A stretch of 64,000 nucleotides of DNA, from positions 3,720,001-3,784,000 of the forward strand of contig JBANAY010000001.1 in assembly GCA_037952775.1 (NCBI GenBank), written 5' to 3'. Below, piece after piece: positions 23,178 to 33,162 of this stretch. Source of the DNA: Clonostachys chloroleuca (Eukaryota; Ascomycota; Sordariomycetes; Hypocreales; Bionectriaceae). The position numbers and the translations under genes are program-made. The notes below the pieces were generated by a model that made no database searches, was not told the origin of the DNA, and was given only the letters and a program-made list of their open reading frames with translations. Numbering within the stretch: the stretch's first letter is position 1; each line of letters begins with the position of its first letter.

Positions 23178-24806
23178 ATGAAGGGCCTCATCTTCATAGG
23201 CGCTATGGCCCTTGGCCTGGCATCTGCCCATGAATATCCCGACTGTGAGCACGACAACTGCTACAGGAATCTCATTGACCCACGTTTCAATGGCGAAGGG
23301 TTCTGCTTCGAGTTTCTTTCGGGCACTACCACCGCCCCTTCTGCTATTCCCACGGATTTCAATAATTGCCAGGGTGATGTGAAGAGGGTTTCCTCTGCTT
23401 GTTCTTGCATCACTTACACGGCCACACACACAAGCGCGCCTCCCACATCTACCCCTTCTACTTCGACCGTTCCAAGCACGGAATCGACTACCCCATCATA
23501 TACCAAACCAACCCACACTAAGCCGACTCACACCAAGCCTACACACACCAAGCCGACTGAGACTGAGACAACTCCTTCTTTCACCAAGCCAACTCATACC
23601 AAGCCAACACACACCAAACCTACTGAGACTGAGACTTCATGTACGGAGACTGAGACCACTCCCTCCTACACCAAGCCAACTCATACAAAACCAACACACA
23701 CCAAACCAACTCACACCAAGCCTACCGAGACTTCGACTACATGTACAGAGACTGAGACTACTCCCTCCTCCACCAAGCCAACTCACACTAAGCCAACACA
23801 TACCAAGCCTACACATACCAAGCCAACGGAGACTTCGACTACATGTACAGAGACTGAAACCACTCCTTCTCACACTCACACCAAGCCAACTCATACCAAG
23901 CCTACACATACCAAGCCTACAGAGACTACTACTCCCTCTCACACCAAACCCACGCACACTAAACCAACCCACACTAAGCCTACACATACCAAGCCAACGG
24001 AGACTTCGACTACATGTACGGAGACTCAACCAACGGAGACTACTACTCCCTCTCACACCAAACCCACACATACCAAGCCTACTCATACCAAGCCTACCCA
24101 CACCAAGCCAACGGAGACTTCGACTACATGTACGGAGACTCAACCAACGGAGACTACTACTCCCTCTCACACCAAACCCACGCACACCAAACCTACTCAC
24201 ACCAAGCCTACGCATACCAAACCAACGGAGACCAAGCCTACGGAGACCAAGCCTACGGAGACCCAACCCACAGAGACCAAGCCTACAGAGACTCAACCTA
24301 CAGAGACCAAGCCTTCGCACACCAAGCCCACACATACCAAGCCATCTCACCCACCACCTCCTCCTACTACCACAGAGTGGACAACCTCAACTATTTACAC
24401 AACTACTTGTATCACCATCACCACCTGTCCCCCTGAGGTACCAAACTGCCCTGGTACCACCACTACCATCACTACCACAATTCCTGTAACCACGACAGTG
24501 TGCCCTGTTACCAGCCAGCCTACGACCACCATTGTGGAGAGCTCCCACAAGCCTCCTGTTCCATCCTCTGCCCCGCCTGTTGTCGGGAGCTCAACCTTTG
24601 TGACAATTCCAGTCACCAAGTCAGAGAAGCACGAGGCACCAGCTCCTTCAAGCTCGGCACAGCCAACACAGCCCACGCAGCCGGCCCAGACATCGCAGCC
24701 GGCGGCTCAAACAACACAGCCTGCACCCGTACCCGCTGGGGCTAATCAAGTTAGCGCCGCGGTCCAGATTGCCCTCATTGCTGCTGGTCTGGTGGCTCTC
24801 ATGTAA
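23178..24806 (+). CDS. Secreted GPI-type cell-wall protein with THTKP repeats
   Basis: Single exon, 542 aa from the ATG at 23178. The frame is open further upstream, but only this ATG gives a signal peptide (MKGLIFIGAMALGLASA). The mature N-terminus (residues 18-85) has a compact Cys module: CEHDNC, FCFEF, NNC and SACSC. Residues about 105-395 are a Thr/Pro/Lys/His repeat built on PTHTKP (about two dozen copies) in eight or nine blocks. Blocks are separated by TETET or TETSTTCTETE, each latter spacer with one lone Cys. Then follow PPPPP, a Thr-rich segment with ITTCPPEVPNCPG, a Pro/Ser/Gln-rich stalk, and a hydrophobic C-terminus (VQIALIAAGLVALM) preceded by small residues, fitting a GPI anchor signal. 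Heavy O-mannosylation is expected. Likely surface or wall protein; adhesion or biofilm roles are guesses. Confidence 0.88.
   Translation: MKGLIFIGAMALGLASAHEYPDCEHDNCYRNLIDPRFNGEGFCFEFLSGTTTAPSAIPTDFNNCQGDVKRVSSACSCITYTATHTSAPPTSTPSTSTVPSTESTTPSYTKPTHTKPTHTKPTHTKPTETETTPSFTKPTHTKPTHTKPTETETSCTETETTPSYTKPTHTKPTHTKPTHTKPTETSTTCTETETTPSSTKPTHTKPTHTKPTHTKPTETSTTCTETETTPSHTHTKPTHTKPTHTKPTETTTPSHTKPTHTKPTHTKPTHTKPTETSTTCTETQPTETTTPSHTKPTHTKPTHTKPTHTKPTETSTTCTETQPTETTTPSHTKPTHTKPTHTKPTHTKPTETKPTETKPTETQPTETKPTETQPTETKPSHTKPTHTKPSHPPPPPTTTEWTTSTIYTTTCITITTCPPEVPNCPGTTTTITTTIPVTTTVCPVTSQPTTTIVESSHKPPVPSSAPPVVGSSTFVTIPVTKSEKHEAPAPSSSAQPTQPTQPAQTSQPAAQTTQPAPVPAGANQVSAAVQIALIAAGLVALM
23497..24350. repeat. 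Coding minisatellite, 15-bp unit in 114-bp higher-order blocks
   Basis: The unit is roughly ACCAAGCCNACNCAC, coding Thr-Lys-Pro-Thr-His. A near-identical segment starting ACGGAGACTTCGACTAC occurs at about 23997 and again at about 24111, 114 bp (38 codons) apart. Synonymous differences (CCA/CCT/CCC, CAC/CAT) scatter among units. All units keep frame, so expansion and contraction would change wall-protein length without breaking it. Confidence 0.9.
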
Positions 24807-26614
24807 GAGGTTGTGAAGGTGACAACGACCTGGAGTAAGATTAACGCTACGGAAAGCACTTCACAATTAAAAAAGACGAGAAAAAAGAAGAGAAGAGAGC
24901 AATTGAAGAGACACAGAAAGAAACAAACCAACGAAGTCAGGGACGGCCTGACGCATGAACATGCATGACTGCAACGTCATACAACGATCCTTTACATAAT
25001 TTTTAGTCGATTTTTGCCCCTGGCATACCATTTTCAAGATATGATTGATGATAGCATTTTATTCTTCAGACACTGGTGTCTCTCTTGCTGATGGAATCCA
25101 ACGGACTGTGGAAGTGGGGAAAGCTAAATATGTTAGCTGTTGGGTTTGGTCATGCATCAAGGCTGGAATAGAGCATATATGACGGTCTTGTGGAGGACAC
25201 AATATTAGTAATATAGGATTTTATCAAACTTCCTTGCTCATACCACCTACCTAGTTGAATGGCCTGCCTGTCTTTATGACTGAGAGAGTTGGAAGCATTT
25301 GTGGTAAAACCACTGTCTCCAGCCCCTGTCTCGTGGCTCAAGTCCGAGCAGCGGACGGACTTTGCCAGCGTTTGGGTGTGCCACATGCGGCGGTGACGCC
25401 ACACTAGGAGGGAGATGACGCCACAAGTCAGATATTATTAGTTGTGGCTGGGACCAATCATATACCAGATTCATCAAAAGATGGTGTGGCGTGGGCTGTG
25501 GCGTAGGCTGACCAGTGAGCCACACCTCGAGCTGGGAAAGCCCTCGTTATCTCCTTTGGGCGCCTCGTCCTCGTGCGGGCTGTGCTGCTGCCTTACCGTC
25601 GGAAATGCACGAAACCCCCTGATCCCCTCTAGTTTCTACATTTGTCACCCGGGATCGGTTCCACCCGCTGAGTAGATGGGCCAATGCTGATGGCTAGCGC
25701 TGCGGATCGAGACGGCTCGCTGTCAAGCACCACAGATGTGGTGTTGCCCCCTCCATCTTTTTCATGCCGTGGCACGATGGCAGCGCTTTGGGCGCGGTGA
25801 CGCTCGTTTCCCAAGCCTGCAGCTCGGAATTCTCCCATGGGCCCGTTCGTCGCACTTGAAACACACAGGTGGCTTGGTCGCTCTCTAGGACAGCGAGGGC
25901 CAATCTTTCTGGCAAAACCGCCTGGAGAGAAAAAAGAGCCCGCAGCTCGAGTGACCAGGCTGACCAGGCTGGCAACCTAGATGGCGGCTCATTGCGGCAA
26001 TCAGGATGCGATCCGCACCTCCCACTCGATGCAGCCAGTGGAGTCCAGGACTTTGGTTGTTCAATGCAGGAGCCGGCGCAGTAGCTCCCCGCCACTGAAG
26101 ACTGGGGTTCGTCAGGAAAGGAAATACCACCACCCTTGGCCCATCCCATAGCCGCGATCGTGAATAGGGCCTGGCTGACGGACCAGGGGCGCAGTCCGAA
26201 GAGCAAAACCGACTACTCGTATCGGATCCCCCGCGATCAGGATGTGAAATAGACAATCCAGGGACTTGTTCAGCTGGGCCGTGGCCGTGGCAGGGCTTGC
26301 AGGGCCTGCTTGGGCTTGTCCGGGCCCTTAGTGAAGACTCGAAATCTCCGGTTGTACGCAGGGAACTGGTGTAAGAAAGGGCCCCCAAATTCGATTGCCG
26401 TACATGGGATCCTATTATCAGCCTTGCGGTCGTCCCGTGCCTCTGCCCATTCTTTTAAGCGCCATCATCGCCCACTATGGCTGGTGTGGCTAGTACTCCC
26501 CGCGATTTGGCATACAAGGATTGTTGCCATTCTTCTTTTTGCACTTTAACAACGACCGTCACATTTCTTTCGTCCTGGCTGGCTCTGTGAGGTCGGCTTC
26601 GACAAGCAAAAGCC
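24807..26614. other. Intergenic, no gene recognised
   Basis: It starts with an A-rich 3' region of the wall-protein gene (24870-24930). Two overlapping minus-strand frames at 25.7-26.4 kb are long by chance in GC-rich DNA and carry no motif. The last few hundred bases should be the promoter of the ankyrin gene. Confidence 0.45.
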
Positions 26615-28881
26615 ATGATGAATCAGGCTTCGCTGTCGCGGCTAGAGATTCCAAAATCATCTTGCTCCCCGCCATCGGGTTCTCACCTGGTGTCAGGACG
26701 CCCGGCACTATGGACACTCTCTAGTCAGCGAAAGATGTGCAGACTCTACCTGTACACCACTCTCAAGATCAACGAAATACTGGCCGTCGTTTATCATACC
26801 CAGAATGTGGAAAACTCCCCAGGGTACGCCACACCCATGACCCAGACGTGGATGAAGACTAACTTGGAGTGTAAAGCAAAGACTCGGCTCAGAAGAAGCT
26901 CAAGGAGCTTCTTGACAAGGAATACCGATGGCTTAAGCCAGCTGACGAGAACGACATGTCCAGACGATACACTCAACTAGTCCAGTCGCCAACTAGATCA
27001 AACCCTCAGATTAGCTCGATCATGACCCGCCCAAGCTCTCGGTCAGACCCTCCTCCGTACTCGAGCAACTCTTCACCCGCGCCCATCAAGTCCGAAAGGG
27101 AGGTCCACTCTGCAACTCTTGAGAACATGCCTGAATACTCCTGGAGCCACAGCAGTACACCAAACCTGGCGCTAGGTTCTCCCTCGGCAAATTTATCTGT
27201 TCCTGGAGCGGGTGAGCAGTATCCCGGAAGCTCACGCCGCCGATCCTCGGCCAGCCCAGGGACGAGCCTTCATCCAGCCATGTACCTAGAGAGGCAGGGA
27301 TCGATGATGTCTACGTCTACTAATCAAACAACAGGCTCGTTTAACCGACTGCTTCCTGACTACTCTGAATCTTATGTCGACTCTGTCCGAAAGCTTGTTA
27401 AAAGATACACTGCGCCTCTCGGGTCGTCGATGTTGGAGCGGATGGTACCTCAGTCAACTGTGTGGTATAACGACGTTGATGCACCATCTTGTCAACCCGG
27501 TCGGCCATTTCCACTTCCGGGGGATTTCCTCACTCTCGATGTGCAACTCCAACAGCAGGGACATTGCTTCCCGCAATCCGAAGAGCACAACTACCGATGG
27601 TGCTTATGTCACGTTGTCGCGGAGATTTCAGAGCAGTCTTGGGTCATCCCTCAAGGTCCTACCCCATTCGCACATCAGTTGCTGACTGTTGGGTTACCGC
27701 CTTCCCAGGTAGGGTACCGGGACGCCTATGGAAACACTGCCTTGCACTTTCTTGCTGCGAGAGGGTTTCTAGATCCTTTGCTTAATGCTCTCAATGCTCA
27801 ACCTACGTCAGCTGTGGCCAACGCCAAGAATAGCGCTGGGCAGACCTTTGTCCATGTGCTCCCTCCATCGCTGCTGGGGGATTTGGACACGACCTGCCGA
27901 CTGCTAGACTTCCTCCTTAACAAAGTGTTTCCTGATGGCCAGAGGTTCAATATTGGCGCTCGCGACGACTATGGCCGGACCATTTTTCACCTGCTGTTGT
28001 CCATGGACCTCTCTAGAAATGCGTTGCAGTTTCTTTTGCAGCGGTATGGCGGAGTGTTCCATGCCCCGAGAGACGCATTCAACCTTATGCTCGTCGGCCA
28101 GGAACCCATTCCTTATGACCCTTCGCATGATGCAACTTCCCATCGCTCGAGCCCAGAGTCGTCCGATTCTGAGAAAGAGATATCGCTTGGTGCTGAGCCT
28201 TACTACAAGGAAGCCCGCCTTCTAGAGCTGGCTCGGAAGGCTTTGGACGAGCCGAGGAAGGAAGACTCGGAAGGCCGAAATGGGCTCCATTGTCTTGCCA
28301 TGGCATCGCTCAGCAAGGCTACCGCCGTTAACAAAGCCGAGCAGAGCAACCGAAATTCCCCACCACGTCTGAGGAGAAGGGTCCAAACAGTACACGGAAT
28401 TATCGACTCGTCGATTGACCGACTCAATTTCCGACATAGACTGGTGGATGAGCTGCTGAGCAGCGGTGTCGATCCGAACCATTACGATAGCAACGGGAAC
28501 ACGCCACTTATGGCATTCACGGCCGAATTGCCCGAAGACGATGATTACAAAACCGGGCCTATGATACTGGACCTGCTCCTGAAAAAAGGCGCCGACGTCA
28601 ATGCCCGAAACAGAGGTGGAGAGACCGCGCTGCATATCGCTGTGCGATGTGGACGGAAGCTTGCTGCAAGGGCCTTGATCGAACACGGAGCCAACGTGCA
28701 CGCCCGGGATGCTGCGGGGAGGAGCGTTCTCATGGTTGCTGACATGAAGATGAAGAGCGCTCGGGAGGATGATGCCAAGGAGTACGCGCACTTGGAAGCC
28801 TGCCGTGCCTATCTGAGTGGCAAGGCAGGGGCTGTACAGGAACCAACCGTGCTCCAGGAATGGGGATCCCGGTCGATGTGA
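26615..28881 (+). CDS. Ankyrin-repeat protein of unknown function
   Basis: Model: exon 1 26615-26823, intron 26824-26876 (53 nt; GACTAAC branch), exon 2 26877-28881; 737 aa. The intron is supported because coding-like sequence SKDSAQKKLKELLDKEYRWL precedes the ATG at 26956 in the same frame and joins exon 1 (EILAVVYHTQNVENSPG). The start is uncertain: ATG 26615, 26618 or 26735. The middle is Ser/Pro-rich and disordered (residues about 100-220). Ankyrin repeats follow: YGNTALHFLAARG, DDYGRTIFHLLLS, SEGRNGLHCLA, SNGNTPLMAF and, best preserved, KKGADVNARNRGGETALHIA with EHGANVHARDAAGRSVL. They are spaced by long insertions. Such proteins are scaffolds; no enzyme domain is visible, and localisation is probably cytosolic or nuclear. 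Confidence 0.85.
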
Positions 28882-29312
28882 TAGAACTATCTCTAACAGT
28901 AGACTAGATGTTTTGACTTTATTTTGAGCACTATACCTGAAATTATTGGTTTTGTTTTGCGGTTAAAGTGGCTGGGGCGTTTTGGCATTGTTAGGAGCAT
29001 TGATTTTCAGGATCGGGAGACTGGGATGATCTGACTTCGTCAGCCTCTACTGCACAAGGGAGGCTGTAAAAGCTTGATCGTTCCATGTTTGGCGTCTTGG
29101 AGTTCTCCTCCAGACTACGGAATATACGGAACATAACTTGGATTCACTGATACTTGGGACTTGATTTTGCATTCGAAAGGGAATTCTGCTTTTTTTTATA
29201 AACAGCATAAATTCTCAAAGGAAATAATAGGAAAAAGAAAAGCCGATGAGTCTTGCATAACTGAGCCCAGAAGAGATTCAAGAAGAGGGACCAAAAAAAC
29301 CCTTGCAGTGGT
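28882..29312. other. Intergenic, converging 3' ends
   Basis: Lies between the ankyrin gene (plus) and a small membrane-protein gene (minus). T-rich and A-rich runs (e.g. TTTTTTTT near 29191) fit 3' untranslated regions. No gene seen. Confidence 0.5.
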
Positions 29313-29609
29313 TCATTTGTTTTGAGATTCTGATTTATCTTCCGAGTCTGATCCGTCTTCCGACTCTGGTTTGTCTTCAGACTCTGACACTCCTCCCCCG
29401 TCCTTATTTGGTTCGTGCGATCTTTCAGCCTTCCACTCTTTCCAACAGGCGCAGACGCATGAGTACACAAGCGAGACCACGATACCCAGGACAATAGCGC
29501 CAATCAAGCTAAAGCACACGATAGCAATGATTTCACGAGGCTTGTCGGCACTTCTTGCTAGTAGCCTGACTGGCCGCAGGGACTCGAGATCCATTGAAAT
29601 GGGAGGCAT
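29313..29609 (-). CDS. Small single-span membrane protein with acidic tail
   Basis: 98 aa, single exon, ATG at 29609 in a strong fungal context (CTCACAATGCC). About 27 residues of N-terminus are followed by one hydrophobic span (IIAIVCFSLIGAIVLGIVV continuing to YSCVCAC, residues about 27-53), ending in a Cys-rich juxtamembrane patch that might be palmitoylated. A hydrophilic tail of Ser-Glu-Asp repeats (ESEDKPESEDGSDSEDKSES) follows. Codon third positions in the span favour C/T/G, as in neighbouring genes. I do not recognise a family. The same layout recurs in the next gene on this strand (29790-30170), with LL-x-R-x-x-D in front of the span in both. Function unknown. Confidence 0.6.
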   Translation of the reverse strand: MPPISMDLESLRPVRLLARSADKPREIIAIVCFSLIGAIVLGIVVSLVYSCVCACWKEWKAERSHEPNKDGGGVSESEDKPESEDGSDSEDKSESQNK

Positions 29610-29789
29610 TGTGAGGGTCTCGGTCGGTTGCCCACGTTTCTTCTGGACTTTCAGATGTGTGAAGGCGAACCGTGCCAGAATAACTCGGGATTCCAGGGGC
29701 CTTGACTTCTAGGTTCCTGAGCCAAGCAATGTCAGTACAATTAGCCGAAACAGAGAATCAGGGTACCAAAACCCACAACGGCAGCAATT

Positions 29790-30170
29790 CTACGCCGAGT
29801 TCTTCAAATCCAGATCACTCTCCGGTGTGTAATGTGGTTGCTTGCAGTAAGATGGAGGAGGAGGGGTCAGGTCCAATTCGTCGAGATGGTTGCTTGGTTG
29901 CGTTTCCCCTTGTGCAGGCCTGGAATAGCTCGATGCAGTGTTCTTTCTGCTCGTTTGCTCTTCGCGCAGGATGCAAACAAACCAGACTAAGTAAACGACT
30001 AGACTGCAGATATAGACAATATCGGTGATTGATTTAACCTTCGCCTTCCGTTCTTCGTCCGAATCTCGAGACAGAAGCATAGTCGCCTGTAGAAATTCGC
30101 AAGGGCCTTGGACAGGAGGTATCAGTAGACCTGATACTTTTCTTGTTTCTTGGCTCTGGAGAATGGCCAT
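29790..30170 (-). CDS. Small single-span membrane protein with PPxY tail
   Basis: 126 aa from the ATG at 30170. The open frame extends further upstream, but this ATG is about 60 bp after a TATATA box and is the first that keeps a sensible protein. One membrane span (IVYICSLVVYLVWFVCIL, residues about 63-80) follows a charged segment LLSRDSDEERKAKVKS. The tail is hydrophilic and contains PPPPSY, a PPxY motif of the type bound by WW domains of Rsp5/Nedd4-like ubiquitin ligases and their adaptors. Fungal arrestin/adaptor logic would predict ubiquitin-linked sorting of this membrane protein, an inference only. It lies in tandem with 29313-29609 with a 180-bp gap and similar layout, suggesting an old duplication. 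Family unknown. Confidence 0.55.
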   Translation of the reverse strand: MAILQSQETRKVSGLLIPPVQGPCEFLQATMLLSRDSDEERKAKVKSITDIVYICSLVVYLVWFVCILREEQTSRKNTASSYSRPAQGETQPSNHLDELDLTPPPPSYCKQPHYTPESDLDLKNSA

Positions 30171-30229
30171 GGACTCAGATGGGTGGAGGTGAGTGGTGCA
30201 GAAGCCAAAATATGCGATTTTTAGGCCTC

Positions 30230-30235
30230 TATATA
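30230..30235 (-). promoter_or_regulatory. TATA-like box before the PPxY membrane protein
   Basis: TATATA on the minus strand, about 60 bp upstream of the ATG at 30170. It supports that ATG over the more distal in-frame starts, which would place the box inside the coding region. Confidence 0.35.
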
Positions 30236-30999
30236 CTGAGACGAAAGCGAGCCCCAGATCTTTTCCAAGGGTCCATTCTTCGAGCAAACATACAAATTTT
30301 CGTTTGTGGCACAATGGGTGCTTGCGTGGTGGCATAGTTATTATGTGCGATGGGGTGAATGCATGCACACTCCCTACAAAGCTCCAGAGTCCGGGACATG
30401 GTGCAGGCTGAAATAGGGGAGTTTTAATTGAGGCAGTGCCTTCCACAACATTGTTTGAGTGCTGAGGTCAGTGCCATGATTGCCTGTAACACACACAATT
30501 GGCTGTTCCGTTCCTGCAGGCACAGTTACTTCAGGCGTGCGTGTGACACCGACTGACTAACCTGCGTCCGACAACTCAGAAACCTGCTCTCCTTCTTCCC
30601 TCCATCGCCGGGTGCACAAAACAAAAAAAGCAAATATACCGCCATACTCACGAGTACAAAGAGGATTCTCGCCGCGCCTAGGCACTGTCCCGACACCAGA
30701 CTCTGCAGCTTTCCTGGTCCTAGTGCCTCGCCATTCACGCTGTTCCGTGTTCCCAGCGTGCCGGCCTGTTCTCGTGTCTTTATTTGTGCCACAAACAAAA
30801 CGGAAAACCGCTTAAATCTTCATTCGCCAGTTCATTATCCACCCTTTGTTCCATCCAAATGCATCGTCACCGGGTAGCAGCATTCCTTGCTTGATCGATC
30901 ACCTCAAGCCAGAAGCCATCCTAGCCAGAGCTAGGATGGGCTAGTAGAACGGAAAGCAAGCGACAGTTAAGAAAGAGGCTGTTTCCTATCAATATCGAG
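30236..30999. other. Intergenic between divergent genes
   Basis: Holds the promoters of the minus-strand membrane protein and the plus-strand 2EXR gene. A minus-strand frame at 30526-30798 contains a hydrophobic span (RILFVLVSMAVYLLFLFC) but no ATG in front of it. It could be an exon or a remnant of a third member of the small membrane-protein group. Confidence 0.4.
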
Positions 31000-32226
31000 A
31001 TGACGAATGACTTTCGATTCAGTATCCCCGATATTCTTCGGACTTTTACCCTGTTCCCATCGCTACCAGCAGAGCTTCGGCAAGAAATATGGCACAGCGT
31101 CATTTCCGAGCCGGGCATCCATTTTGTCAAGTTCGGGGACGAGAACTCCAAGTTAACCTGGGTATCAAGGCCATCCCAAAGGTTGGAATCGACTGTAGAG
31201 GGATGGCATTATCAAGCACTCGTCAAACAACTTGCTCGGAGAGAAAGACGTGAGGGTAGTCTGAAACGGATTGCAGATGCAAGATTGACTCCACTCGAGT
31301 CAAACCACAAAGCAGACATCTCAAATTACAAGACGCTGCGAGAGGAGCTGGCAAAGATATCCGCCGTGGGCAAAGAGTCGGCGGCATTCGTTTCCAGCCT
31401 CCTTTCCAGGCCCGGCACTTTAACATTTGAGAGCGGTGGTCTTCTTTCCTTGCAGGACTCCCAGGATGTGGTCTACATTGAATATTTTCCCATGGGGATT
31501 TATCAGACGGGTTGCGCGCTGGCAGTCGACCCATTTTGCCCAGAGCTTTAGAAGATCCGCCGCGTCGCCGTACGGTTTTGTCATCAATGGCAGCATGATG
31601 AGTTGCCGGTTCGATGCGCATTTTGTCGACAAGTTCACACGTCTGGTACGAGAAAGTCGTACCCTACACATCTGTATCAGTTTCTCGCACGGTGTTTCCC
31701 GAACCTCGAGCAGGTCTGGCTCATTGATTACTTCCTTCGTCCAAGGGCTGCGGGGAACAGCGATTCTAGAGTGTCGAAGGAAGATAATGGCGCCGCAAAG
31801 GGCCCTATTGAGAGAAATCGTCACAGGTTTCGGTGTCATGGCAGGATCTACCACGAAGCTACGCCAGGCTTGTGGAATGTCAAGGCTGATTCGATGGAGT
31901 TGAAGACATGGCTTCAGGAGAGCTTTGTCAGGTACGCCAAAAACAGCAGCCACAGCCGCGTCAAGGGCCCAGAAAAGGTCAAATTTGGCTTTCTAGCATG
32001 TGACTGGCAGTACCAGTATACCTCGCCTCCAGTAATTGCAGAAAGAAAAATATATCAAAGTACTCGAGTCGATATAAGCGACCCGTCAATTTACCGAGGC
32101 AATTTCCACCTACAGCCTATGGGCGGATGGAAGACTTGCGGCACATTGGGCAGGCAAACAAGGCGCAAGCAGATATCCCATTTGTATTTGGTCAAGGACG
32201 TTATCACGAGTTTAACCCAGAACTGA
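31000..32226 (+). pseudogene. 2EXR-domain protein gene with one in-frame TAG
   Basis: One frame runs from ATG 31000 to TGA 32224-32226 (408 coding positions), interrupted only by TAG at 31549-31551. The N-terminus carries the 2EXR signature FTLFPSLPAELRQEIW (residues about 16-31). Downstream are the usual family landmarks QDVVYIEYF before the stop, and after it KIRRVAVRF and FPNLEQVWLIDYFL. Sequence on both sides of the TAG is family-like and in frame, so the stop is the only lesion. CAG to TAG is a C-to-T change in CpA context, the type RIP makes. An intron removing it would need a weak donor and would delete conserved residues. Alternatives: recent pseudogene, base-call error, or UAG recoded by A-to-I mRNA editing as known in Fusarium and Neurospora fruiting bodies. 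2EXR proteins have no assigned biochemical function. Confidence 0.75.
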
Positions 32227-33162
32227 GGCTCTGACTCTTACTCTCCTAGCTGCCTTTCTTATGCCCCTACCTCTGCTCATCTCAAGAATGTTAGGAAGCT
32301 CCCTTGATTGCATGAATAGCGATAGAATAATTTGAACTGGATACGATACGATGAAAAAGAGACTTTGCGCATCTCTCCTTGCCCCTATAAACCAAAGAAC
32401 AACCCTAATCAAATAGATTATTTTACATTTTTATATCCCGTATATTTTTAAATTGATAAAAAAAAGATTCACTATATGAATCCATCATGCCTTCATCCCA
32501 TACATCCCTATTCAGGTATCTCAAGGCCAGAAAAGTCAGACTGTAACATCGGATCATGTCTGAGCTTCCTCTCACCACTGTGTTTTCAATAACTCTGGAA
32601 AAGAGGCCACGCGTAACGTTGAGCTGCCAACGCATACCTGTAAGCGATCATCCGTTACACATCCGCTAATTGCAGGCTGGTTGCATCCGTGAAACCCACC
32701 ATTTCGCTCGACGCATCAAGTTGGTCGTCCGAAAGCCTCATCAGCTTGCGGTGGAAGAACGCTCTCTCATAGTCATTTTATTTCTGTTCCAGATCGCCCT
32801 CGGTTTTCAATTTAATAAAAAAGTCAAAAGACATAAACACAGCTAAATTGATTGTACTCATTGTGCCAGTTAGTATTTAATTCTTGCACGTTGAGCCAAG
32901 AGACCCTTAAAATTGTAGGTGGTATAGGGTACCTAGGTATTATTGGTGGTACAGGCGCCGAGCCCAACAGGTCATTGACCTCGGGACCTGGAACTCAATT
33001 CATACACCTTCCATCTTCTGTAATCTCAAGTTCCGATCGACACTCATCCATAATGATAAGACGAACAGATCTTTCCTTACTGATCCCAGGACATTCTACA
33101 TATCCAAAACTTGCACACCAGAATTGATTCTCAGATTTGTTCCAAGACTCTCGACTTTCAGG
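32227..33162. other. AT-rich intergenic region, RdRP promoter
   Basis: Strongly AT-rich around 32.4-32.5 and 32.8-32.9 kb (TTTTTATATCCCGTATATTTTT-like tracts), with no coding frame. It must contain the 3' end of the 2EXR gene and the promoter of the polymerase gene. Confidence 0.5.

Noticed and set aside
23637..24350. Long minus-strand frame (Arg/Leu/Gly-rich repeats) antisense to the wall protein
   Set aside because: It exists only because the 15-bp repeat lacks stops on the opposite strand; the product is a low-complexity mirror of the repeat.
24014..24436. Plus-strand frame rich in Tyr/Gln/His within the same repeat
   Set aside because: Another frame of the minisatellite; the main frame has signal peptide and GPI signal, this one has neither.
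25694..26388. Two overlapping minus-strand frames of about 170 residues
   Set aside because: GC-rich chance frames, Ser/Pro/Arg-rich without motif; the two overlap in different frames.
30526..30798. Hydrophobic minus-strand frame that might be a third small membrane protein
   Set aside because: No ATG before the hydrophobic span and a GTGAGT inside it that looks like a donor; not enough for a gene call.
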